This document shows positions 1 to 5,840 of a stretch of DNA of 10,501 bases, in pieces. The notes beneath the pieces were generated by a model that was given only the letters and a program-made list of their open reading frames with translations, was not told the DNA's origin and ran no database searches. This stretch comes from JBDTMC01 sp039934475 (GTDB lineage: Bacteria > Acidobacteriota > Terriglobia > Bryobacterales > Bryobacteraceae): the NCBI GenBank assembly GCA_039934475.1, contig JBDTMC010000275.1, positions 1-10,501 on the forward strand, read 5' to 3'. Within the stretch, counting starts at the first letter, position 1. The number at the start of each line of letters is the position of its first letter. The translations under genes were made by a program, and so were the position numbers.

Positions 1-1
1 A

Positions 2-190
2 CAACTGGTCTTCGTCCTGCTTGTTGCCGCCGCCGCGCACTACGTTCCCAAGAGCTGGTACGACTTCTCCCTGCAAACTTTCAGCAAAGCACCGTTCTAC
101 ATTCAGGCCGCGGCCATGACGCTGCTGGTGATTGCCCTTCAGTTCGTTGGCAGCACGGGTGCCGTCCCGTTCATCTATACAAAATTCTGA
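2..190 (+). CDS. MBOAT family O-acyltransferase, C-terminal fragment (5' end outside window)
   Basis: An open frame runs from the left edge to TGA at 188-190 and gives the last 62 residues of a protein. The fragment has two hydrophobic stretches (about residues 1-13 and 34-50 of the fragment) separated by a short polar loop, and ends in PFIYTKF. That ending resembles the FIYFxF C-terminus common in AlgI/DltB/PatA-type membrane-bound O-acyltransferases. Such proteins pass an acyl group across the cytoplasmic membrane to an extracytoplasmic acceptor or to a partner SGNH protein. The catalytic histidine region lies upstream of the window and cannot be checked. Only 4 bases separate its stop from the next gene, an exported SGNH protein, which is the usual MBOAT partner. 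The family call rests on the short C-terminus plus context; another polytopic membrane protein is possible. Confidence 0.72.
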   Translation, partial: QLVFVLLVAAAAHYVPKSWYDFSLQTFSKAPFYIQAAAMTLLVIALQFVGSTGAVPFIYTKF

Positions 191-194
191 CGCC

Positions 195-1577
195 ATGGCC
201 TCCTTCCCTTTCAAAACGATCCTCACCGTCACCACACTCGGCGTATTTCTCACCCTGCCGAGCGTCGTGCCTTCCCTCGCGAATTACAAAACTCTCGACT
301 GGAACGACGCCCAGCGCGTCCTCGACTTCATCCCGCGCGCCACCACTCTCAACCCCGTCGCTGACGAAGCCGATCGCATGAATCCCGCGTCGCACTTGCC
401 CTCCGACGCCATGGGCCGCCTCCTCGATCCGCAAAACAACCTCGACCATTTCTACGCCGCCCTTCGCCGCGTGGAAATGAAGGAGCCCGACGCCGTCGTG
501 CGCATCCTCCATTACGGCGATTCTCCTACTACCGCCGACCTCATCACCGCTGACGCCCGCAGCTCGCTCCAACGCCTCTTCGGTGACGCCGGCCATGGCT
601 ACTACCTCATCGCAAAGCCATGGGCGTGGTACGGCCACCGTGGCCTGGAATCCGACGCCGAGGGCTGGAAAACCGATCCCGCCAACCAGTCCGAAGTACG
701 CGATGGCCTCTATGGCCTCGGCGGCGTCAGCTTCCGAGGTCATGCCGGTTCCTGGTCCCGCATTCGCCTCCGGGAGCCCGGGCACACTCGCGTCGAAGTC
801 TCCTTCCTCCGCCAGCCCTATGGCGGCGCTTTTGCAGTCTGGGCAGACGGTTCGCTCTTGGGAACCGTGGACACCAACAGTCCAAAGACTCAGCCCGGCT
901 TTGCGTCTTTCCCGCTGCGGCCGTCCACTGCCAGACTGGAGATCAAAATCACCTCCGGCGATGCCCGCCTATTCGGCGTGTACCTGGAAAAACCCGCCCC
1001 TGGCCTCATTTACAGCAGCCTCGGCTTAAATGGAGCCTATGTAGCCGTGCCCGCCCGCATGTTCAACGGCGCGCACTGGATTGAGGCGCTTCGCCACTAC
1101 CAACCCGATCTCGTCATCGTCAACTACGGCACCAATGAGAGCGTCTATCCCACCTACGTTGACCAGTCCATGGTGAAAGAAGTGAAGGAAGTGGTCCGCC
1201 GCGTCCGTGAGGCCGTGCCTGGCATCTCGGTGCTTTTGATGAGTCCCATGGACCGCGCACAACGCGGTACGGGCGGCGAAATTGCTACCGTCCCCGTCAT
1301 GCCGCGGCTGGTTTCCCTCCAGGAAGGTGCCGCCAAAGACTTGGGCTGTGGCTTCTTCAATACCTACCAGGCCATGGGAGGCGCCGGGACAATGGCAAAA
1401 TGGTATCAAGCTGAACCGCGGTTGGTGGGAGGCGATTTTATCCATCCCATGCCCGCCGGAGCCCGAATCGTCGGTAACCTTTTGGAGACCGCGCTATTGG
1501 ACGGATACAACCGCTATAAACTTCGGCTCATGCAGCCCAAGCTCGCCAAGGCCGCGCTGCCGGAGCGGAAGCGATGA
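195..1577 (+). CDS. Exported SGNH/GDSL hydrolase-fold protein (copy 1; putative glycan O-acyltransferase or esterase)
   Basis: A 460-residue protein. I chose ATG 195 because the following residues form an N-terminal signal or anchor (hydrophobic about 8-28) and it begins 4 bases after the MBOAT stop; an in-frame ATG at 132 would lie inside the MBOAT gene. No Shine-Dalgarno is obvious, so coupling to the upstream gene is likely. The SGNH blocks are visible: GDSP with candidate nucleophile Ser110 (block I), LGLNG at about 276-280 (block II region), GTNE with Asn314 (block III) and DFIH with Asp414 and His417 (block V). About 160 residues, rich in predicted beta strand, lie between blocks I and II, like the carbohydrate-binding insert of peptidoglycan O-acetylesterase Ape1. 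With a MBOAT partner it may act like AlgJ/AlgX, PatB or DltD, adding acyl groups to or removing them from a surface glycan. The substrate cannot be told from sequence. Confidence 0.85.
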   Translation: MASFPFKTILTVTTLGVFLTLPSVVPSLANYKTLDWNDAQRVLDFIPRATTLNPVADEADRMNPASHLPSDAMGRLLDPQNNLDHFYAALRRVEMKEPDAVVRILHYGDSPTTADLITADARSSLQRLFGDAGHGYYLIAKPWAWYGHRGLESDAEGWKTDPANQSEVRDGLYGLGGVSFRGHAGSWSRIRLREPGHTRVEVSFLRQPYGGAFAVWADGSLLGTVDTNSPKTQPGFASFPLRPSTARLEIKITSGDARLFGVYLEKPAPGLIYSSLGLNGAYVAVPARMFNGAHWIEALRHYQPDLVIVNYGTNESVYPTYVDQSMVKEVKEVVRRVREAVPGISVLLMSPMDRAQRGTGGEIATVPVMPRLVSLQEGAAKDLGCGFFNTYQAMGGAGTMAKWYQAEPRLVGGDFIHPMPAGARIVGNLLETALLDGYNRYKLRLMQPKLAKAALPERKR

Positions 1578-2968
1578 ACCTGCTCTTCACCAAACGGCTG
1601 GCCCGGCTGCTCCTTGTTGTCCTTACATGCGCATTGGCTACCACAGCCGTAACAAAGAGGAAGAAGCCAGCTCAACCCAAGAAAGCGTCCACAGTCAAAC
1701 GGCCGCGGAAGAAGATCAAGGCCACTCCTCGCCAGCGCGCCCCTAAACCACCCCGCATCACCGCCGAAATGCGCGAGCAGGCAGTTGAAGTCGTCAACAC
1801 CGGCCTCAGCCAGCCCTTTGAACAGTCCGTCACCAACCCCGCCGCCCTCATTCCGTTTTATGAGATGCTGTACAGGCAACAGCAGGGACAGTTCGAAGAG
1901 CCCCTTCGCGTGCTCCATTACGGCGACTCTCACACCGCCGCCGACGAATGGACCGGCGCCATCCGCGCCTTGCTTCAGGAGAAATTCGGCGACGGCGGCG
2001 CCGGCTTTACTTTGCCCGGCTACCCCTTCAAAGGCTTCCGGCGCTTCGACCTCAAAAGCGGCGAATCCCGGCGCTGGGCCTCTGACGGTCTTGTCGGGCA
2101 CAAATCGGATGGCTTCAACGGGCTGGGCGGCGTCAGCATCTATACCGATCGGGCTGGCGAAACAGTCTCCCTCGAAGCCGACTGCAAAATGCTGGAGCTG
2201 TTCTACTTGCAACAGCCCGGAGGCGGGTCCCTCCAGTTAACTGAAAACGGCGCAGTGCTCGCCACCATTCCCACCGACGGAGAAACCGCTCCCGGCTTCT
2301 TCCACGCTGACGTCGCCCCCGGCCCGCACCGCTTTGAACTTCGAACGCTAACCAGGGCCCCCGTACGCCTCTTCGGATGGGTGGCGGAAAAGGGCCGTGG
2401 CATTACCTATGAGTCCATGGGTATTAACGGCGCCCAGGCCTCGCTCATCCTGAATTGGGATGAAGCCTTGCTGGCATCGCACGTCGCGCGCCGCAACCCC
2501 GCCCTGATCATCCTCGCCTACGGCACCAATGAAGCCTCGAATTCCGAGTGGCACTATGAGAACTACTACACGATGTACAGTGAAGTGATCCGGCGCTTCC
2601 GCCACGCCGCGCCCGCCGCTACCATCCTCGTTGTCGGGCCGCCGGAACGCCTCCATCGCGTGCGTGGCAAATGGGTCACTTTTGAAAGCACAGATTGGAT
2701 TGTCCAGGCGCAGAAAGACGCCGCCGTTGCCAATCACTGCGCTTTCTGGGATATGCGGGCTAAGATGGGGGGGAAGGGTTCGATGCCGCAGTGGGTGGTG
2801 GCCGGTCTGGCGCAGTATGACTACGTCCACCTCACGTCCGCGGGCTACCGCCGGCTGGGCGGTACCATGTTCCGTGATTTGATGGCCAACTACGAGACGT
2901 TTTTGCAGGCGCGTGCCCAGGCGGCGGCCCAGGAGATTCCCCATGGAAACAAGATCCAAAATCGTTGA
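1574..2968 (+). CDS. Exported SGNH/GDSL hydrolase-fold protein (copy 2, paralogue of the preceding gene)
   Basis: A 464-residue protein whose ATG overlaps the previous stop (ATGA at 1574-1577); GGAG at 1562-1565 is a usable ribosome site. It starts with a basic N-terminus and hydrophobic segment (about residues 9-26), so it is exported or membrane-anchored, then has a strongly basic Lys/Arg/Pro linker (about 28-60). SGNH blocks: GDSH with Ser119, MGING at 282-286, GTNE with Asn319, and DYVH with Asp416 and His419. The order, spacing and shared phrases (LHYGDS, GLGGVS, YGTNE, a VRLFG/ARLFG strand before block II) show it is a diverged tandem duplicate of its neighbour, including the beta-rich insert. 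All catalytic residues are kept in both, so neither looks like a dead copy. The two may act on different acceptor positions, or one may be a transferase and the other an esterase; this is inference. Confidence 0.86.
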   Translation: MNLLFTKRLARLLLVVLTCALATTAVTKRKKPAQPKKASTVKRPRKKIKATPRQRAPKPPRITAEMREQAVEVVNTGLSQPFEQSVTNPAALIPFYEMLYRQQQGQFEEPLRVLHYGDSHTAADEWTGAIRALLQEKFGDGGAGFTLPGYPFKGFRRFDLKSGESRRWASDGLVGHKSDGFNGLGGVSIYTDRAGETVSLEADCKMLELFYLQQPGGGSLQLTENGAVLATIPTDGETAPGFFHADVAPGPHRFELRTLTRAPVRLFGWVAEKGRGITYESMGINGAQASLILNWDEALLASHVARRNPALIILAYGTNEASNSEWHYENYYTMYSEVIRRFRHAAPAATILVVGPPERLHRVRGKWVTFESTDWIVQAQKDAAVANHCAFWDMRAKMGGKGSMPQWVVAGLAQYDYVHLTSAGYRRLGGTMFRDLMANYETFLQARAQAAAQEIPHGNKIQNR

Positions 2969-3176
2969 AATTATCAGGAAAGTGTCGCACAAAGATGTGA
3001 CGCCCGCGCCCGACGACAGCCTCTTTGATTCCGGACTCCTGGACTCTTTCGTCCTCACCGACATGGTCACCGAAATCGAAAAGGCATTCTCCATCAAGGT
3101 CCCCGATTCCGACTTGAACCCCCGGAAATGGGATACTATCGAACGCATCGAATCTTACCTGGAAGGCCGCCTATAA
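2943..3176 (+). CDS. Acyl carrier protein, DltC-like
   Basis: A 77-residue protein with a strong Shine-Dalgarno (AGGAG at 2931-2935, 7 bases before ATG 2943). Its start lies 26 bases inside the upstream SGNH gene in another frame, indicating translational coupling. The sequence LFDSGLLDS at 27-35 matches the phosphopantetheine attachment site of carrier proteins, with Ser35 as the predicted modified residue, and resembles DltC (D-alanyl carrier protein) more than the GADSLD site of fatty-acid ACP. The rest fits the usual four-helix carrier: a helix at the N-terminus, acidic helix II after Ser35 (FVLTDMVTEIEKAF) and a short C-terminal helix. It acts in the cytoplasm, carrying an acyl thioester. 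Position between an MBOAT/SGNH set and a KASIII-like gene suggests it supplies the acyl donor for surface glycan acylation rather than general fatty acid synthesis. Confidence 0.88.
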   Translation: METRSKIVEIIRKVSHKDVTPAPDDSLFDSGLLDSFVLTDMVTEIEKAFSIKVPDSDLNPRKWDTIERIESYLEGRL

Positions 3177-3177
3177 C

Positions 3178-4113
3178 GTGGCCTTCATTCAGGAATTCGG
3201 TTGTTACCTCCCCGAGCACATCGCCACCAACGAGGAGATTGCCACTCTTGCCGGCTGCACTCCCGAGTGGATTGTCAACGTCTCCGGTATCATCGAGCGC
3301 CGTTTTGCACGCCCCGATGAGACCGTCACTGACATGGCCGTCCTGGCCGCTGAAGATTGCCTCGCTCGGGCTGGTCTGGCCCCCTCCGACCTCGGCCTGA
3401 TCCTGGTTTCCAGCGGATCCTCCGAACGCCGCTTCCCCGGTCCCGCTGCCCAGGTGGCGCGCCGTATGGGCCTCGATTCCACGCCCGCCATCGACGTTCC
3501 CATGGCTAGCGCCGGCTCCCTGTTCGCCATGTCCCTCGCCGATCGCCTGGCCCGCGATTTCGGCAACATCCTCGTCGTCGCTGCGGAAAAGATGTCCACC
3601 ATCGCCCTCAGTCATCCGGTGGAGCGCGGCATCTCTATCCTATTCGGCGACGGCGCTGGCGCCTGTCTCATCTCCCGCGACCGCGGCATTGCTTCCATCG
3701 AGGGGTCGGCCCTCTACAGCGACGGCTCCTTTGCCGAGGATTTGACCCTCCCTCTCGAAGGCTGCCTCTCCATGAACGGCCGCTCCGTCATCATGCAGGT
3801 GACCCGTAAACTCCCGCGAGTCCTGCGTGAAGTGGTGGAAGCCAACGGGCATTCCCCCATTGAGGTGGAAGTCTTCCTCCTCCACCAAGCCAACTCCAAC
3901 GTCATCACCCGCGTCGCCCAGTCCCTGGAGGTCCCGGAGGACCGCTTTTACTCCAACATCGCCCGCTACGGCAATACCTCCTCGGCGTCCATGTTGATTG
4001 CCGCCGCCGAATGGAGCCGCCAACATGGCTTCACACCCGGCCTCCGCGCGGCCTTCGGAGGCTTCGGCGCCGGCTTTCATTGGGGCGCATTGCTCGCCGT
4101 GGGCGTAAGATAG
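3178..4113 (+). CDS. KASIII (FabH-like) fold acyltransferase with Ser in place of catalytic Cys
   Basis: A 311-residue protein starting at GTG 3178, one base after the carrier-protein stop; GGAAGG at 3161-3166 is a somewhat distant ribosome site. Length and landmarks follow FabH along the whole chain: the GI-ERR/FA segment near 37-45, FGDGAGA at 156-162, LLHQAN at 234-239, YGNTSSAS at 264-271 and the C-terminal FGGFGAGFHWGALL. In the nucleophile segment, where FabH has AACAGF, this protein reads MASAGS, so Ser111 (codon AGC, 3508-3510) replaces cysteine; His236 and Asn266 are kept. Condensing enzymes normally need the cysteine, but DpsC of daunorubicin biosynthesis uses a serine at this place and can act as an acyltransferase. 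I infer acyl transfer between CoA and the adjacent carrier protein rather than ordinary chain initiation. A decarboxylase or hydrolase role remains possible. Confidence 0.87.
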   Translation: MAFIQEFGCYLPEHIATNEEIATLAGCTPEWIVNVSGIIERRFARPDETVTDMAVLAAEDCLARAGLAPSDLGLILVSSGSSERRFPGPAAQVARRMGLDSTPAIDVPMASAGSLFAMSLADRLARDFGNILVVAAEKMSTIALSHPVERGISILFGDGAGACLISRDRGIASIEGSALYSDGSFAEDLTLPLEGCLSMNGRSVIMQVTRKLPRVLREVVEANGHSPIEVEVFLLHQANSNVITRVAQSLEVPEDRFYSNIARYGNTSSASMLIAAAEWSRQHGFTPGLRAAFGGFGAGFHWGALLAVGVR

Positions 4114-4118
4114 AGCTC

Positions 4119-4391
4119 ATGGACGAGCGCGCGTTCTTCACCGAGTCAAACACCACCAAGTCGGCAATTCTCAATTGCCCCTATTGCCGCAGCCAGGAAA
4201 CCTACGACCTCCAGTGGATCCTGCGCAAGAAGAAGGACCGTCTCCCCGGCGGAGGCGATGAGCGCGACCGCGCCAAGTTCGCCAAGGCACAAAGCTACAT
4301 GGTGCTCACCGATGACAAAGTGATGTGCAAAAATATCCGCTGCCGCAAGCGCTTCGACATCTCAGGCGTGAAGACCATCGCCTTCATTTAG
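4119..4391 (+). CDS. Small zinc-ribbon protein of unknown function
   Basis: A 90-residue protein; I chose ATG 4119, 5 bases after the KASIII stop, because an upstream in-frame ATG (4011) lies well inside that gene. It has two cysteine pairs, Cys20-x2-Cys23 (CPYC) and Cys70-x4-Cys75 (CKNIRC), a plausible zinc-ribbon knuckle pair, separated by a charged Lys/Arg/Asp-rich middle (about 37-57). There is no signal peptide or membrane segment, so it is cytoplasmic. The family is not one I can name. The tight spacing on both sides places it in the same transcript as the acylation genes, but a functional link is not shown. It could be a regulator, an RNA- or protein-binding adaptor, or an unrelated passenger. 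Confidence 0.75.
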   Translation: MDERAFFTESNTTKSAILNCPYCRSQETYDLQWILRKKKDRLPGGGDERDRAKFAKAQSYMVLTDDKVMCKNIRCRKRFDISGVKTIAFI

Positions 4392-4393
4392 CC

Positions 4394-4762
4394 ATGCCGA
4401 CCCTCATCGCTGCGCCCACCGTCATTGCCCCCGCAGGCAACAAGCCCAAAATCATTGAGGAGTTCGTCGGCCACGTCAACTCCGGAACTCATAGCGCCAG
4501 CGTCGCCCGCATGCAAAGCCCCAGCGGCTGGGAGGAGCCTGGCCAGCGCCCTGAATTCGACGAGTTCACGGTAGTCCTTCAGGGCATGCTGCGTGTGGAC
4601 TACGAAACCGGCTTCCTCGAAGTCCGCGCCGGGCAGGCTGTCATCGCGAAAGCCGGCGAATGGGTTCGCTACAGTACTCCGGAACCCCTCGGCGCCCAGT
4701 ACATCGCCGTATGTCTCCCCGCCTTCTCCCCCGACACCGTCCACCGCGATCCTACGCCCTAA
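4394..4762 (+). CDS. Small cupin-domain protein
   Basis: A 122-residue single-domain protein beginning 2 bases after the zinc-ribbon stop. ATG 4394 gives a natural cupin start; a longer in-frame start (4325) would overlap the upstream gene. The beta-barrel pattern is seen in EFDEFTVVLQGMLRVDY (about 54-70, first cupin motif) and VRAGQAVIAKAGEWVRY (about 77-93, second motif). The histidines that usually bind metal in both motifs are mostly absent (Glu and Asp in the first, Val-Arg where WH is common in the second), so a classic Fe/Mn enzyme site is doubtful. It may bind a small ligand or a sugar. No signal peptide is seen. It is the last gene of the run; the following 130 bases are AT-richer and hold the next gene's promoter region. 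Confidence 0.8.
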   Translation: MPTLIAAPTVIAPAGNKPKIIEEFVGHVNSGTHSASVARMQSPSGWEEPGQRPEFDEFTVVLQGMLRVDYETGFLEVRAGQAVIAKAGEWVRYSTPEPLGAQYIAVCLPAFSPDTVHRDPTP

Positions 4763-4847
4763 AGTCCGAAGATTCTATACCCCATCTCCACTTCTCAGAC
4801 AAGTCCTATACGGTCTAGGCGTCTTTAGATTAAATTCTAACAATGAA

Positions 4848-4881
4848 TTGACGTTTGTCCTACATTGCTACACACTATACG
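4848..4881 (+). promoter_or_regulatory. Possible promoter of the PEP-CTERM gene
   Basis: The AT-rich gap before the PEP-CTERM gene contains TTGACG at 4848-4853, a good -35 match. The downstream -10 is unclear: TACACT (4869-4874, spacer 15) and TATACG (4876-4881, spacer 22) both have poor spacing. An inverted repeat, TTAGA/TCTAA, lies just upstream at 4825-4840 and could bind a regulator. The rest of the gap from 4763 shows no terminator with a T-run. Confidence 0.3.
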
Positions 4882-4892
4882 AGAGAGTACCC

Positions 4893-5555
4893 ATGGAACT
4901 TCACCTAGAACGACATCGATATTTGCCGGCGATTGCTCTATTTGCGGGCGTTCTATTGACTTCATCCCTCGCCAATGCCTCCGTCATTGTGACGGGGCAG
5001 TTGGTCGTACCCAATCCGATCCCAACGGATCTTACGGAAAGCGGACCTGCCGCCAACTCCTCTCTGTTCTACATCATCCCGGAAGTCACTAATGTGATTC
5101 TGCCCCAGGACGTTTCGGCGGGCGGCATCATCGGGGGAACCATTCCCATGGGAACGAAGATCGATGCCTACATCATCCACGCCGATACTCTGGCGCTGGC
5201 CGGCACTATCTTTACGGGGTCTGTCACATTCGACACTCCGATCCTCGGCATCTATGTATCCGATACGACCCTCGACTTCTCCGACGGCTTGGCTCAAACT
5301 TACGGCTCCCCGATCGTGACCTACCCCACTGGGTTCGTCAATCGCGGCCTGGAGCTACCCCCGGGGGGCAATGACTCAATAATCCTGAGCCCGGACCACC
5401 GCACAGTCACCTTGACACTGAACACCAGCGGGACATCGCTCGATGAACTCCGCCTCCTGGTGGCAACGCCCGTGCCGGAACCTGCTTCCCTCGGAATGGC
5501 CGGACTCGGCCTCTTGTCACTCGGCTTCGTGGCGTACCGCCGTCGCCGCGCCTAG
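4893..5555 (+). CDS. PEP-CTERM sorting domain protein
   Basis: A 220-residue exported protein starting at ATG 4893, chosen because a signal peptide follows at once (basic start, hydrophobic about 11-27, likely cleavage after ANA at 28-30). The mature part is rich in Thr, Gly, Ile and Val, looks beta-stranded and has no domain I can name. The C-terminus carries the full PEP-CTERM signal: VPEP at 194-197, a hydrophobic helix, then a basic RRRR tail. Such proteins are recognised by an exosortase, released from the signal and placed on the surface or in the extracellular matrix, typically in bacteria that make exopolysaccharide. No exosortase lies in the window. The 130-base gap with promoter-like sequence suggests independent transcription from the upstream acylation operon. 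The specific role is unknown. Confidence 0.88.
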   Translation: MELHLERHRYLPAIALFAGVLLTSSLANASVIVTGQLVVPNPIPTDLTESGPAANSSLFYIIPEVTNVILPQDVSAGGIIGGTIPMGTKIDAYIIHADTLALAGTIFTGSVTFDTPILGIYVSDTTLDFSDGLAQTYGSPIVTYPTGFVNRGLELPPGGNDSIILSPDHRTVTLTLNTSGTSLDELRLLVATPVPEPASLGMAGLGLLSLGFVAYRRRRA

Positions 5556-5560
5556 TTCAC

Positions 5561-5678
5561 TTTGCCTAACTGAGCCGCGACCGTGAGGGAGCGTCCGTTT
5601 TGCCTAACCGCGCCGCAACCCACTGAGGGAGGGCCCGTTTTGCCTAACCGAGCCGCGACCGTGAGGGAGCGTCCGTCT
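5561..5678 (+). repeat. Three-copy tandem repeat, 38-40 bp unit
   Basis: Three consecutive units begin TTTGCCTAAC at about 5561, 5599 and 5639. Units 1 and 3 are nearly identical (a single T/C difference over about 37 bases through GAGGGAGCGTCCGT); unit 2 is diverged and two bases longer. The repeat lies between the PEP-CTERM stop and the metK promoter and has no coding potential I trust. The core, GCCGCGACC plus GTGAGGGAGC, resembles a class of intergenic repeat I associate with Solibacteres genomes, but I cannot confirm this without a genome search. Confidence 0.85.
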
Positions 5679-5704
5679 GTCCTTGTATAAACGTCTAAAC
5701 AACA

Positions 5705-5734
5705 TTGACGCTACGCCCATTGCTTCGATAGAAT
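5705..5734 (+). promoter_or_regulatory. Sigma-70-type promoter for metK
   Basis: TTGACG at 5705-5710 (5 of 6 consensus bases) and TAGAAT at 5729-5734 (5 of 6) are separated by 18 bases. Transcription would begin near 5741, leaving a leader of about 100 nt before the TTG start codon. This is the best promoter match in the window. Confidence 0.6.
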
Positions 5735-5747
5735 TACAGTTTGTATT

Positions 5748-5834
5748 CCCGCCTGCTGTCCGTTCGTGCGCACTTCCGGTTACCCAGGGTGTTCACCCAG
5801 CAATCCACGGCGGGCTCTGTTCGTTACCAGGAGG
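5748..5834 (+). promoter_or_regulatory. Structured 5' leader of metK, candidate regulatory RNA
   Basis: The leader can fold into a nested structure. CCCGCC (5748-5753) pairs with GGCGGG (5809-5814). TGCTG (5754-5758) pairs with CAGCA (5798-5802), leaving a 6-base bulge on the 3' side. Inside are a GGGT/ACCC hairpin (5787-5790 with 5795-5798, competing at its last base) and a weak CCG/CGG pair (5760-5762 with 5777-5779). The same 5' strand (5749-5755, CCGCCTG) could instead pair 6 of 7 bases with CAGGAGG (5828-5834), which contains the Shine-Dalgarno. I recognise no known SAM riboswitch class. Folding was done by eye; GC-rich DNA gives chance pairings. Confidence 0.35.
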
Positions 5835-5840
5835 ACACAG

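Noticed and set aside
132..194. Extended N-terminus for the first SGNH protein starting at ATG 132
   Set aside because: It would lie within the MBOAT gene and place 21 polar residues before the signal peptide; ATG 195 fits better.
171..785. 204-codon - strand frame opposite the first SGNH gene
   Set aside because: Low-complexity Gly/Ala/Glu/Val composition typical of antisense shadows; the + strand protein has clear catalytic motifs.
5561..5678. CRISPR array
   Set aside because: The units are directly contiguous with no unique spacers between repeats and only three copies.
5766..5840. ATG start for metK at 5766
   Set aside because: Adds 25 residues without family similarity, while TTG 5841 has a perfect ribosome site and the conserved N-terminus.
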